Source: Odiellus spinosus (Eukaryota > Arthropoda > Arachnida > Opiliones > Phalangiidae). From it: a stretch of 64,000 bases of DNA. The position numbers and the translations under genes are program-made. The notes under the pieces are model-generated. The model did no database searches. It worked only from the letters and a program-made list of their open reading frames with translations, and had not been told where the DNA came from. The stretch is from NCBI GenBank assembly GCA_963920705.1, contig OY987231.1, forward strand, positions 21,243,024 to 21,307,023, given 5' to 3'. Each line of letters begins with the position of its first letter. Within the stretch, counting starts at the first letter, position 1. This document shows, in pieces, positions 1 to 12,059 of this stretch.

Positions 1-456
1 AGTAATTTCATTCAGATTTTCGAATTTCTAGGGAAATGTTTTCCAGAATTTCGAATTTCCCGAGATATTTCTTCCAGAATTTCGAATTTCCCGAGAAATT
101 TCTTCCAGAATTTCGAATTTCCCGAGAAATTTCTTCCAGAATTCCGAATTTCCCGAGAAATTTCTTCCAGAATTTCGAATTTCCCATGAATTTCTTCCAG
201 AATTTTGAATTTCCTGAGAATTTCGAATTTCCCGAGAATTTCGAATTTACCGAGAATTTCTTCCAGAATTTCGAATTTCCCGAGAATTTCGAATTTCCCG
301 AGAATTTCTTCCAGATTTTCAAATTTCCCGAGAAATTTCTCGCGTCATTTCGAATTTCCCGAGAAATTTCTCGCGTCATTTCGAATTTCCCGAGAAATTT
401 CTCGCGTCATTTCGAATTTCCCGAGAACTTTCTCCCGTCATTTCGAATTTCCTGTG
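1..456. repeat. 31-bp minisatellite array
   Basis: About fourteen imperfect copies of a 31-bp unit built around TTCGAATTTCCCGAGAAATTTC. In the first part the unit begins TTCCAGAA; from about 340 on it begins TCGCGTCA, so there are two sub-types. Around 200-300 some units are shortened to an 18-bp module (GAATTTCCCGAGAATTTC). The array probably extends past the left edge. Open frames across it on both strands are a by-product of the period and are not called as genes. Confidence 0.9.
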
Positions 457-1192
457 AAATCTCTAATTTTATAAGAGCCAATTGAAATTCAGCGAGAGTT
501 ATTTCATTAAACGCCCCATTTGATCCAAATTCTATAACATTTTTAGTTCCATAATGCTAATTTACTTATAGTAGTTTCAAAACTAATTTGAAAAGGTATT
601 TAGGTATAACCGTGTCGAAATTCCTCGTCTCGTTCTCGATTACCCAATACTTCAAAATAATGAAAAGGGGAAGAACTGAAGGTTAATTAGTTTTTAAGTA
701 TTCATAAACTCTCATTGTTTCGGTGAATTAACCCCTTAACGATATAATAAGATTCCTCTAACGCGACCGCATTTTTTTTTATCATTTCTCTTAAAACTAA
801 AAGCGGCGCTCCTTAAGTTTACGTTACTTTTTTTGTCGATTAAGCAAAAAAATAAAAAACAAAAGTTGAATTTTTGGAAACACCCATGGGGCTAATGAAG
901 TCTACATTTTTTTCATTTTAAAGTTATAATATACTCCCTCTGCACTAGGTTTCAAAAGTCGTAAATTTTAAAGAAAATTTAGTAAATGCAAACTCTGGCG
1001 TATGGTAACAGACAAAACACTTATTTTTCGAAAAGTTTCGGTTATTTTCAGAATCACGAAATGGTTTTAAAAATTGATTCTGAATTGAGGAATACTTTGA
1101 AGAAAGCAAGAAGTAGAGCTCGGAATTTGTATAATTACTGAATTAAATTCAGTTAATTGGTTAAAAATATACTAGTTATCAATCCAGTTAAC
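457..1192. other. AT-rich spacer, nothing recognised
   Basis: AT-rich sequence with short homopolymers. I see no coding exon, RNA gene or clear repeat. Confidence 0.5.
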
Positions 1193-1610
1193 CAGAGGTA
1201 TATAATAATCCCCTTCGGGGGGAAGTATGAAAGGTAGGCAAAATCGACGAACAACGAGTGCCCGGCGTAAATCGCGGGGGATAGACACACCGCTTTACTC
1301 CCAAAAAATAGTTACACCATTTTGAACCTCACTAAATTTTCCCTACGCGCACTTCCGGAACTCGCGAGCTGAAGTCAACCTTCGACTCCGTTTTAACAGA
1401 CAGCCTGACTCCTGAGACAGGAAGTTCTAAACACAAATCGAGCCGTCTTGTTTATACAAAGACCATTTACTAGAGTAGCGACATTGAGAAGTCCAGCGCG
1501 AGCTAGTAGCCTAGATAGTCAGCAGCGGGCTCTTGTTGTTCGTGATTTTTAGCATTGGTAGTATAGGGGCTTTCATACTTCCCCCCGAAGGGGGTTATTA
1601 TATACCTCTG
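1193..1610. mobile_element. Family-2 MITE (418 bp), full length
   Basis: Terminal inverted repeats of about 35 bp start CAGAGGTATATAATAA and end in the reverse complement. They contain an inner C-run/G-run stem (CCCCTTCGGGGGGAAG). The element is flanked by the 7-bp direct repeat AGTTAAC, a target-site duplication. The interior has no open frame, so it is non-autonomous. Related copies lie at 28123-28553 and 56689-57107 with near-identical interiors. Confidence 0.88.
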
Positions 1611-3800
1611 AGTTAACTTATCCCAAGATAATATCTCTTTTTATCCGAATATTATCTTATCCTAGAATATTATCCGAGTTATATAATTCGGATAAGAACA
1701 TTTAAAAATCGACTTCTGCAAAAATAATAAATAAAATGTAAATCTAAAAGTTTGATTTTATTTATTTTCTTTGAATTTTAAGTAAATTTGAAATATATTT
1801 AATTTTCCACGAATTCTGAGAATGTCAATTTTCTTATCCATTGTTATACGTTTTAATTCGAGTAAATAGTTAATAGATAAAGCTTCAAGCTCTTATCTTC
1901 GAAATTAAATTTTATCTAAATTTACGACTTGCATATTTGTTTATTCACAAACAATCAATCCGAAAATAAAATATCTAAAAAAATATGAATAATAACGGAA
2001 TATAATGGATATCCGATTCCGAACACTAACAAAGAGGGCAGATTTCAATTAAAACTGAAAGCAATCGAATTAAATGTTCAAAACTATAAACTCCAGAGGA
2101 GAAACCCAATTAAGAAATATCTTAATTAATAATATTAACAAATTATTCATCATTTTCACCATAATTTATAATTTTAAATATAATTTACAATCTTATTTTT
2201 GAGCTAAAATTTCTTTTTCCTTTTCACGGTGCCTATTGGACTGGCAAATATTTATCACTAATGTAAATGGGTACCTCCTAAATTTATCGACTTAGCTAAA
2301 CGTAGTGAACTTTTGGAAACTTATATAATCTTAGAAAAGATCTACGAAGCCAAGCTATTAGGGACTAACATGTCAGACCTTCTCGAAATCTCATTAATCT
2401 AAACAAGGTCAAGATTAATTTACATATTAAAATCGAGAGATTCCAAGCGTGTAATTAAGACTTTAAAAGATGGCTTCATTTAGGGAGATAAACATATACT
2501 ATTTAATTACTCGCATCAGGGCAACATTGTATCTATAAAGTAGAGACCTTATTTTATTATTATTATTATTATTTTTTTTCTAGAAGCCGAGAAATTTAAC
2601 TTAAAGAGAAATTAATTAAGTTGGTTTTTAAAGTTATATAGACGCTAAAAAAAGTTATTTTTAATTGATTTGGACTGTTAGTATATATGTAGAATCATTA
2701 GGAAATGTTACCAAGCACCGTTCGACAGATTGAATTCTTGCACTTTGGGAGCCCGGTCAAAACATTTAAAACTCTTCCCATTAATTAATCTGATATTTGA
2801 TGAAAAGAACGTGGGGAGTCGGAGGTCTACCTTTAAATTAATTATAACTTTTTGCATTTTCCGCATATTTTAAAGTAGAAATGCAACCTGACTCGATTCG
2901 GGCCATTTTCAAAATTGATCTCGAGTCAAAGCTGGCGAATTAAATCTTTAGAATTAAATATTATTATAAAATAAATTTTGGTGTTGGACTTGTTGTTGAA
3001 ATGTTGCTTTGTCGTCACAAAATCACGTGACTAAACGCGCAATTTAGCGTTTTTAATCCTTGCGCCTGCTGTTAAAGATGATAATTTAGCACGGGAAAAC
3101 GAAAGAAAAAGGCCATTTCGCGCTAGGCTTGGAATTTCACGAGTTATGACGTAGCTTTCACATTTTCTATCTAAAGTCCTTCCTCTTTTATCGAGTATTG
3201 AAAAAAATTCAGAGGCGGTTTTTATATACGAAGGACGTTGGAGTTGCTATTCTAAAGATTAACTTCGCGAGCTTGGCGCGATTAAAAAAATTACTTTTCC
3301 TCTTCACCTTTCCTTTAAAAAAGTAAAATTGTTTTTAGCGCTTTGAAATTGTGGTAATACTTTCAGTGGCCTCCTAAGTAACGCGTTTTATTTTCTTTCG
3401 CATCAGGCGAAATTTCTTCACACTTCGAAGATTATTTATTATTTCCTTTAGTATTTGAAACGTTAAATTACCGCGTTATCATCCCGGAATTGAGGGGGAA
3501 GTGGACTTAGATAAGAAAATATAAAAGTTTTATATTTCAACGCCTCGAGATACATTTCCCTTTAGTTTTTTGATAGTAATTTGACTAGAAAGGAGGTTTT
3601 TAAAATCCCGGAATATTTGGACACTGGTCTTGGAGACAACATATTTGTCGAGCTCTTATCCTTAGACATGTCGTAGTTAATCAAAACGTGATAATGAGAC
3701 GCGACGCCAATTTCATATACCCTAATCTCTCCCACTCCCAAAGGATGAGTGGAAAAATCATCAAATCAATTTGGTTTTTAGTCTCGCTAATTATTGTAAA
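1611..3800. other. AT-rich spacer, nothing recognised
   Basis: About 2.2 kb of AT-rich sequence. It includes a short ATT microsatellite near 2554-2572. I found no supported gene or transposon end. Confidence 0.5.
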
Positions 3801-4138
3801 CAGAAGTAGATAAAACCCTCCTTTGAAGTTTATTACTCCCTGGTCTTGTCTACGCCTCTCTGTATGGATTAGTTTCAAAAAGCGCGATTCGTACGCCTCC
3901 TAACGGTAGATATTTTCAGAGCGGGAGTTCGTCGAGCGAATATCTCTAGCAGCCTTGGAGTTCGTCAAAAAAACGTCGTCGTTTGTGGAGAGAGAGAATT
4001 TCCAATTTTCCGTAGACAGGGGGGTATGAAGTAGGACCCCTCCAATCTCGTAAAATTGAGAATTTTACCCATACAGAGAGGAGCGCTATATGGAACATTA
4101 GAGTAGTAGACTTCAAAGGAGGGTTTCATCGGCTTCTG
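3801..4138 (+). mobile_element. Family-1 MITE copy 1
   Basis: A copy of the roughly 337-bp element with ends CAGAAG...CTTCTG. Target duplication TTGTAAA (7 bp) is present on both sides. The left end reads CAGAAGTAGATAAAACCCTC, slightly diverged from the commonest end CAGAAGCCGATGAAACCCTC. The inverted repeats run about 75 bp inward, to CTCTCTGTATGGG and its complement. Confidence 0.9.
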
Positions 4139-4268
4139 TTGTAAATTATAAGAGGGATTAACAACTTCCGTAAAATCTGTACACCGACTATGCGATGTCC
4201 TAACTGATAACAAACAGCCTTTAGCAATGCTAAATAAGTACACTGTTACGTAATCACATTATTACAGT

Positions 4269-4712
4269 CTAAAGACGCGTTCACACTAGACCTTGAAATC
4301 GATTTAAACCGTTTCAAAACGTTTCGCTATAGAGTCGTGTGAACGAGAAAAGCTGCAGACTTCGAAACCGTTTTGAACCGTTTTGGAAAGGTCAAATGAT
4401 AAAATTTTGGGGTCACTCGTGTAGAACTTTGATCAAGAAACAAATTTAAAATCTTAAAAAATCGATTTGAACATCCGAAACGGTTTGAAAACGGTTCGAA
4501 AGTGTCAAGTGTGAACGTAGCCAAACTGTCTTTTCTCGATTCGATTTGATTCGATTTCTCGAAACTGCTTCGGGAACCAATTTCAAACCGATTCGGTTTC
4601 AACAACCGATAGATGAAGCTACAATAAATCGATTTATAAAGATATTTGAATATCAGTTTCATTTTACCGTTTCAAATCGATTAAGAAAATGCTAGTATGA
4701 CCGTAGCTAAAG
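4269..4712. mobile_element. Composite of CGTTCACACTAG-type foldback elements
   Basis: Left end CGCGTTCACACTAGACC, an internal end AGTGTGAACGTAGCC near 4508-4523, and right end GCTAGTATGACCGTAGC. The interior is full of AAATCGATT and AAACCGTTTT motifs in both orientations. It looks like two related palindromic elements side by side or a nested pair. Open frames here are accidental. Confidence 0.6.
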
Positions 4713-5119
4713 CTACAGACTTGTACGCTGATTGTGTTGAGTTTAATTATATGCCAATTCAATAATTTAATGAAAAAGTAGGTCAACTTAGAAATATATA
4801 TTACGATACCCAATTACTGGTATTTAAAAAAAAAAAAAAACTTATTTCACAGAATTTACGAGACAACGTATTAGATTTCTATATACCATTTTAAGAAAAT
4901 TTCGAAAACTGATCGTGCAAGGATACAGAGGCTCGTTTATCATCTTATATCACGATTACTCGAGTAATCGTGCTTCTCCGCTGTTGAGCCAAAATATACG
5001 TACTCTTTTTTTTTAACTTTCTTTTTATTTTACAGAGTTTAATTCGCGAGAATATCAGGAACGGCCCAATATTTAATTCGATAGCCTACGTGCAATTTAA
5101 AGTAATAATGAAGACGAGT

Positions 5120-5267
5120 AATACCCTTTTCAGACGAGGCGTATCTAGCCAGTTAATCAGATTTAATTGCGTTTTAATTACAATTAACCGAGGTTTATTG
5201 AACTGAGAAGGCTACGCAAGCCTCGGTTATATCACGGCTAATTACGCCTCGTCTGAAGAGGGTATTA
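5120..5267. mobile_element. Short foldback MITE (ACCC..CAGACGAGGC family)
   Basis: About 148 bp with inverted ends AATACCCTTTTCAGACGAGG and CCTCGTCTGAAGAGGGTATT. The interior holds complementary TTTAACCGAGG-like segments, so the whole unit can fold back. A second copy is at 63420-63628 and a partial one at 16135-16182. Confidence 0.75.
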
Positions 5268-5715
5268 AGTGTTATTTTTAATTGATTAGGATAATTTAAA
5301 TAATGATAAAAAACATTATCATCAGAAGTTTTCTCCTTAGTTTCCAGATACATACAAAATGCCCTCTGCAGCTTCTAATAGGAGATGGAGCCATAGATGA
5401 GCTCTAAGAATGATTATAAAACTGGTCACGTGACCCCAAGATTATCATTTACATTTCCCACCTAACTGTCCACTTTGTTTATTTGTTGCTCAGGTGTATG
5501 TCGTGTTTTTACCAACCCCTAAGCCTAACTCTTTTTACAAACTGGTTAAAAAGTCAGAAAACCTCCAGCTAATCAAAAAGAGTTTAGTTTTTGATGGCGC
5601 ATGTGTTTTAGCTGTTGTTTAAAAAATTTTCCCACGCTTTTTTCTAGTAAATAACATCTCTCTGATAGGCTCCGTGCCTCTGACAGTTTCGCCTGTTGGC
5701 GGAGAGGCGCGTGAA

Positions 5716-5833
5716 CCGAGGGGGCAGACACTCACGAACTCAGGTGTGCACAATGTTTGAACTCTTTGCGCAGTCAAAGCTGAACTCAGTGAACTCAGGT
5801 GCACAACGAATTCAAGAGTGTCGGACCCCTCGG
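5716..5833. mobile_element. hAT-like MITE (CGAGGGGGCAGACACTC family)
   Basis: Inverted ends CGAGGGGGCAGACACTC and GAGTGTCGGACCCCTCG. Flanks GCGTGAAC and GCATGAAC match an 8-bp target duplication with one mismatch. The interior repeats GAACTCAGGTG and TTTGAACTCTTTGC. Relatives lie at 14692-14853 and 38601-38764. Two overlapping opposite-strand open frames here are not credible genes. Confidence 0.75.
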
Positions 5834-6766
5834 CATGAACGCTACTCAAAAACAAGTTTTCGCGTAATTAAAACCGCCACTGAATCATTTTTACGATAAA
5901 AGATAACACATTAAACGTCTTCATTATCCCTTTAAGGGCAAAATATGAACTACGGAGTTTTGATTTATCCATCGCGCGCTTATAAAACGAACCCCGGAAC
6001 TCGCTTTATTAATTTTAGTTACAACAACTTAACAAGAGCCCGGTGTGACGCGTAATTTAATTTCAAAGCTTATCGCATATCGCGTATATAACGCGAATTA
6101 AATAATTATCTCCGAGCTAAGTATATATATTTACAGAGACACACCTACATAAAAGGTATGCAAGGTTTCATTTATATTTTAAGGGCGAGTACCGAATCAT
6201 ACGATTTAAAGTAAAAGGGGTGCCATGATTGTGGTTGCTTTGGTATATTTAAATTTGCTTCCTGGATTTTACATATATCCGGATCTATTTCAGGGTCGGG
6301 GGGGGGGGGGTTAAGTGGGCTTTATAAATTGGGGGCCCCATTTGTTCCAAAACTGAGGTATTTGATGGAAAGAATCAAACCTGAAGCGCCCCCTATTGGC
6401 TGGGGCATACGCAAATAATGAATGACGCTGAATGCAGGACGTAAATTAATTGTATTCAAATTTCATGACAGAACATCGCTTGGTCAGTTTTCATAAAAAT
6501 GATGAAGAGATATAATAAAACCATATACCCATTGTAACAAAAGGTTTCATTTGATCAAGCCATTTTTAATTTAAGATAACAAGTTTTAACCCTACGGCCT
6601 TAACGAATTTTTGACTGGTCAGTTTTAATAAAAGTGAAAAAAAGAATAAGGTGCTTTGCGATAAAGCGCCCTTTACTGTTATGTAAGTTTTTGTAAGCCT
6701 TAAACGAGCTAGGGCTAAGAGCGTTTTATCTTAAAGAGCTGTAATATAGTTCAATGTAACAGAGTC
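5834..6766. other. Spacer with G-run, nothing recognised
   Basis: AT-rich, with an uninterrupted G-run around 6298-6310. No coding exon or transposon end that I can support. Confidence 0.45.
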
Positions 6767-7508
6767 TTAAAGAGAGGCTGTCACCTTTTTTTCAAATGAC
6801 TCGATTATATTTTTAGGTTTATCAAACTTTTAAAACGCCATATTAAAAATTTCAAAATGAAAATGTTAAAAATATATATGTAATTTTAGTTTATATACTT
6901 TTCGTGTACTTAACCCAGATGGACCTGCCTTTCGTATGAAAATTACGGTTAATTTGGTTGAACGATCAGGTAAAAATCTATATATATATTTGATATTTTA
7001 AATTAAAACCAGAAGTAGATGAAACCCTCCTTTGAAGTCTACTACTCTAATGTTCGATATAGCGCTCCTCTCTGTATGGGTAAAATTCCCAATTTTACGA
7101 GATCGGAGGGGTCCTACTTCATACCCCCCTGTCTACGGAAAATTGGAAATTCTCTCTCTCCACAAACGACGACGTTTTTTTGACAAACTCCGAGGCTGCT
7201 AGAGATATTCGATCGACGAACTCCCGCTCCGAAAATATCTACCGTTAGGAGGCGTACGAATCGCGCTTTTTGAAACTAACCCATACAGAGAGGGGTAGAC
7301 AAGACCAGGGAGTAATAGACTTCAAAGGAGGGTTTCATCGGCTTCTGTTAAAACGTATTAACACGTGTCAAAGCGTAGAAAATGTAATACTATATTTTCT
7401 ATGATAGAGGTACAATATTTTTAATATGGCTTTTTAATAGTATGAAAAAACAAATTTTCACAATTCATAGACCTTCGTAAAAATATTTAAGTGACAGCCT
7501 CACTTTAA
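6767..7508. mobile_element. Family-4 MITE containing a nested family-1 copy
   Basis: Outer ends are TTAAAGAGAGGCTGTCACC (left) and GTGACAGCCTCACTTTAA (right), an imperfect inverted repeat shared with 19757-20073 and 36208-36633. A complete family-1 element sits inside at 7010-7347 with its own target duplication. The family-1 copy therefore inserted after the outer element. Confidence 0.75.
7010..7347 (-). mobile_element. Family-1 MITE copy 2 (nested)
   Basis: Complete element, reverse orientation, flanked on both sides by TTAAAAC (7 bp). The left end is CAGAAGTAGATGAAACCC and the right end the standard form. It lies inside the family-4 element. Confidence 0.92.
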
Positions 7509-7577
7509 GCCGCGAGTTAAATACAACAGTTCTAAGCCAATCCCGTTTCGATCGTTTTCTTCGCACGAACCTCAGAC

Positions 7578-7858
7578 CAAGGAGGATCAGAGAAGGAGAG
7601 GAAATGTTTAGCTGCGTTGAGTTAGAGAGAGAAGAGCCAACCTCCCACTCGGGTGGAAAGGGGGGATAGGAAATTCTCGAGGTAAACTGTTGTCACGTGG
7701 TCGCTAGCTAGCGCGTCTCATAAAGGATTCGTTTTACCCACGCGACAACATTTTACCACGAAACGTCTCTACCCCCGTTCTCCCAGAGTGGGAGTTTAGG
7801 CCGACGCAGTAGGAACCGCGCCGTCCCCACATTTCCTCTCCTTCTCTGATCCTCCTTG
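7578..7858. mobile_element. MITE with CAAGGAGGATC ends
   Basis: Perfect 29-bp inverted repeats (7578-7606 and 7830-7858) beginning CAAGGAGGATCAGAGAAGG. The element is flanked by the 7-bp direct repeat CTCAGAC. The interior is relatively GC-rich with CTCCCACTC and its complement near both ends. No open frame. The 7-bp duplication and CA..TG ends match families 1 and 2. Confidence 0.85.
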
Positions 7859-8403
7859 CTCAGACGAAAGACAAACAATCAGAAACAACTCAATGAAAAC
7901 ACCACGCACGCTTATCATTTTCTTTATAGCGCGTCTTATTTACCGATCTCTTAGTGTATGGTGGGTGCATTTATTTGTTTTCACACTATGATATTTGCTC
8001 TCTTAGCACGATTGGTTTACATTATGTTATACGATGCTATAAGACAAACTGAAACGGGCAACAACCCTCAGTCCTTAACTCCGTCGAACTCCATAAAGCC
8101 ACATAAAAAGAAAAAAACGCGTAGCCAAGGGCATTTTAAATCTACAACTGTCAAGTTGTTGAAATGAAGATTATAGTATAAAGTGAAACTTTACGAATTT
8201 ATTAAATGCCGCCCACTCAATTTAAAAAATTTTGCTCGAAGAGTTGTCTCTTACGGCGTTACGTAATTTAGCCCCGCTCGATTATACATTGTTAAATTTT
8301 TGTTAAAGGGAAACGTGGAGCTATAAATGGAACAGCTTTTGAAGTCAAAAAATGTATTTTTTCCAAATTTTTAATTAAATTTCAAAGTTTGGTTGTATAG
8401 TGT

Positions 8404-8484
8404 CCTAACATTAAAAGAATAGGCCGGCGTTTCATGCCTAAGACCTTGGTGGTCAAACGCCGGCCTATTCTCTTAATGTTAGGA
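8404..8484. repeat. Strong hairpin, about 27-bp arms
   Basis: CCTAACATTAAAAGAATAGG...CGGCGTTT pairs with AAACGCCG...CTTAATGTTAGG around a loop of about 23 bases. It may be a very short foldback transposon or a transcribed hairpin. No target duplication was identified with confidence. Confidence 0.7.
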
Positions 8485-9131
8485 GATTACAAGGCTGAAA
8501 TAATTTTAAAATTTGATTAAACTTTAGAAATTAATTTAAACGCCTAAAAATTCCAAAAAAAAAATTCTCGAATACGTTTCTTAATTGTCCTGGTGATTCC
8601 GAAAATAAATTGAAAAGCTCCAAGTTTCCCTTTAACTTTCCGTATGACACATATATAAGTTCTCTCGATGACAACTTGTTCCCGCGACTAAAACGCCGTC
8701 TTATTAGCCTGTCATATTTGATGATGTTGTACAAGGGTTTCTGTTGTTCCAACAAAACCGGATAAGCCTTTAAACGAAAGAAAAATCGCCCTTTTAACCC
8801 CTAATTGGACTAGACTTACATTTTGCTTCTAAGCGCGGAACGGAAAGGACTTTATAGTTGCACGGGGATGAAACGAGATATTTTATATGGATTTTTTGGT
8901 ATAATGGAACCGATATTAAAAAAACGACCTAAATAATCTACGTTACGTAAGATTGATAATATAGAAAACGAAAAAGACAAGGTATTATAAATAATTTGTA
9001 TCATAAGTAACATAACAACAGAAGTATAAGATTGCGCAATGGTTCCTAAATCGATATTGGTATATTAACAAGAGTATATATGAAACTTTAAAATTAAAAT
9101 GTCAAAAATATATACACGGTGTTTCGAAATT

Positions 9132-9467
9132 GGTGGTAGGACCGAGTTACAGTGGCTTCTGTGGGTCATTTTAAGACGAAAATGTTCTATGACGTTTTGT
9201 CGTAATGGGCGCCGTTTAAGAGTTACGAAATGAATCATGCGCGGATGACCCCTTAATCTCAATGATAAAATAAACTTAATTATTAACTGGTTTTTTAAAA
9301 GCACGCGCTTGGTAAAAATTTTGGTAAAGTTTATTAATGTGCGTTAAGTGGTCATCCGCGCATGATTCATTTCGTAACTCTTAAACGGCGCCCCGTACGA
9401 CAAAACGTCATAGAACATTTTCTTCTTAAAATGACCCATAGAACCCGCTAGCTCGGTCCTACCACCA
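9132..9467. repeat. Large foldback, arms about 118 bp
   Basis: The left arm begins GGTGGTAGGACCGAG and the right arm ends CTCGGTCCTACCACC. The inner part (TTACGAAATGAATCATGCGC) is also mirrored. The arms are close to identical with a spacer of about 100 bp. The 79-residue frame across the left arm is a shadow of the repeat. Confidence 0.85.
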
Positions 9468-9494
9468 TATTTCTGGAACTAAATTAACGATAAT

Positions 9495-9720
9495 TTGCTT
9501 ACGAAAGGTAGGACTTTCAGGATTAAGTACGTTTACCAATGAAAGCGACTTTATCGCTGGTGCCAGAACGCGCGAGAATCAACTGTAGGCTCTATACAAT
9601 AGTCACGTGACCATAGTGATGACGTAGTATTGCGGAGAATTTTTAATTTAAAAATTTCGAAAATGGCTATTATAATTAAATATGTATTTTTACTGTTGCG
9701 GTAATGTTTTTCTATGACAT
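9495..9720. mobile_element. Truncated family-4-related element
   Basis: Shares CGAAAGGTAGGAC, GGATTAAGTAC and AGCGACTTTAT blocks in the same order with 13514-13781, which ends in the family-4 terminus. One end is missing here, probably cut by the family-1 insertion that follows. Confidence 0.45.
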
Positions 9721-9724
9721 ATGT

Positions 9725-10061
9725 CAGAAGCCGATGAAACCCTCCTTTGAAGTCTATTACTCCCGGGTCTTGTCTACCCTTTCTGTATGGGTTAGTTTCA
9801 AAAAGCGCGATTCGTACGCCTCCTAACGGTAGATATTTTCGGAGCGGGAGTTCGTCGAGCGAATATCTCTAGCAGCCACGGAGTTCGTCAAAAAAACGTC
9901 GTCGTTTGTGGAGAGAGAGAATTTCCAATTTTCCGTAGACAGGGGGGTATGAAGTAGGACCCCTCCGATCTCGTAAAATTGGGAATTTTACCCATACAGA
10001 GAGGAGCGCTATATCGAACATTAGAGTAGTAGACTTCAAAGGAGGGTTTCATCGGCTTCTG
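9725..10061 (+). mobile_element. Family-1 MITE copy 3
   Basis: Complete 337-bp copy with 7-bp target duplication CATATGT. An AT microsatellite follows at about 10068-10086. Confidence 0.93.
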
Positions 10062-10809
10062 CATATGTATATATATATATATATATTTCGAAACGATTTT
10101 TAACGATCTTTCCGAAAATGCTACTCAATTTCCATATAGAGTTCGTGGAAAATTCCCTTTAAATTATTTAATTTACGTGTACCATAAATTATTCTAGCTG
10201 TAAATCGTCTACCCTATTCTTCCCAAACTCGAACTTTCGACCTGATTGAAAAGTTACAACCACCGAAGTTGTTTAAAAGAATCTTCTTTCTTCGATCGAA
10301 GTGGGTTCTTATATCCAATAAGCTTTTCCTTTTATAATGGCGTAAACAAATCGTATTTTAAAAGCCAAGATGTGTCGCTTATATACATAGCAAAAATGAT
10401 TCAATTATTTAGGTATTTTAAACATCGAATAGCTTCTAGCGAAAAAAGGCGAATCTATTAATAGATTTTGTTTATAAAATAGAGAATTTTAAATTTTATT
10501 TAAAACTATTAGGCATTCAAGCACTTGAGTGTTATTATAGTTAAAGAAACTGGGAATTCTAACATATGGTTTTATATAGAGCGAAGAAATTGTTTAACTT
10601 TTATTAATTGGATAGATCTATACTGAATTATATCCAGATATTGTCCGTTTGTTTAAAAAACAAATCCACGCAAATAAAAGTAGGATCTTGATTAAGAATT
10701 TAAATTTAAATTAAAGTTATCTTTGTTTAGGCAGTGACTAAATTGTCCTAGCTAAGCATCAAAATTCCTTATTTATACCGAAATATCATAAATCTCATTT
10801 AAGTAGTAC
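10062..10809. other. AT-rich spacer, nothing recognised
   Basis: Only short accidental frames. No splice-supported exon or repeat ends seen. Confidence 0.5.
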
Positions 10810-11146
10810 CAGAAGCCGATGAAACCCTCCTTAGAAGTCTACTACTCCCATGTTCCATATAGCGCTCCTCTCTGTATGGGTAAAATTCCCAATTTTACGA
10901 GTTAGAAGGGGTCCTACTTCATCCCCCCTGTCTACGGAAAATTGGAAATTCTCTCTCTCCACAAACGACGACGTTTTTTGGACGAACTCCAAGGCTGCTA
11001 GAGATATTCGCTCGACGAGCTCCCGCTCCGAAAACATCTACCGTTAGGAGGCGTACGGATCGCGCCTTTTGAGAATAACCCATACAGAGAGGGGCAGACA
11101 AGACCCGGGAGTAATAGACTTCAAAGGAGGGTTTCATCGGCTTCTG
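10810..11146 (-). mobile_element. Family-1 MITE copy 4
   Basis: Complete 337-bp copy, reverse orientation, with 7-bp target duplication GTAGTAC. Confidence 0.93.
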
Positions 11147-11676
11147 GTAGTACCCTATACTTAATAATAATCTTAAATAATGAAATAGCTTAATCCAAAA
11201 CACGTTTCCAAATATCATGTAATCAAGATACCCGTGTTTATTTCAAAGAGTACGAAAACGTTAACGTTGAGGTTCCCCAAGTTAAATTCGTGTACAAACA
11301 CCAGTCATTGTTCTAGTGTATAACCAAGAAACTAAAACAAAAAAAAAAAAAAAAAATCTCAATTCAGGCCTATTTTTACCATATTTTTTTCATTTATTTA
11401 TAACACTCTACGCATCAAGCAGTGACATTTTAGCTACCGTAAAAAACTTCACGGCTATCCCGGCTTTGTCTAAGTTGTGTTCAATTGGCTTAGAAACATT
11501 ACGGCTAAAGGCTGGGAGATAGAAACAGCTTTAATTTCTCCCCGCCTTTCGTTGTATTGTTTTTAAAGTAACGGACGGTCTGTAGTACCGAAAATTTGCA
11601 AAATGTATTCGGTAACTTAGCTTCAAACGTGAAGGATTTACCTTCTATTTTTGCAGTCAACCTATCACGAGACATT

Positions 11677-11911
11677 TAAGCCACGTTCATACTAGGCCTT
11701 GGAATCGATTTAAACCGTGTGAACTTTCTCGAATCGATTCGATTTCTCGAAACTGCTTCGGGAACCGATTCGGTTTCAACAACCGATAGATAAAGCTACA
11801 ATTAATCGATTTATAACACGTGACTCTTAAAACGATTCCTGGCGACTTGAATATCGATTTGATTTTACCGTTTCAAATCGATTAGGAAATGCTAGTGTGA
11901 CGGTAGCTTTA
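11677..11911. mobile_element. CGTTCACACTAG-type foldback element
   Basis: Left end AAGCCACGTTCATACTAGG and right end GCTAGTGTGACGGTAGCTTT are imperfect inverted repeats. The interior has AAATCGATT and GAATCGATTCGATT motifs shared with 4269-4712. Confidence 0.6.
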
Positions 11912-12059
11912 GAAAAGAACTGTTGCCAAAACAGAAAGAGAATGAAGCCTACGGATAAAGCCTATAGAATGGCGAGTGTAAAAAAAGTTAAGAACGAAAG
12001 ATAAACAGGGGGGTTTATAAGATTTCTTGGCCTCCATCCCTCCCTCTTCCATCTCCGTG

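Noticed and set aside
8-485. Overlapping open frames on both strands (up to 149 codons)
   Set aside because: They are translations of the 31-bp minisatellite; period and composition explain the openness.
10831-11218. Recurring 60-136 codon frames such as those reading SFEVYYSRVLS or VERENFQFSVDRG
   Set aside because: They recur at every family-1 MITE copy, on both strands and in several frames, and are not conserved as proteins.
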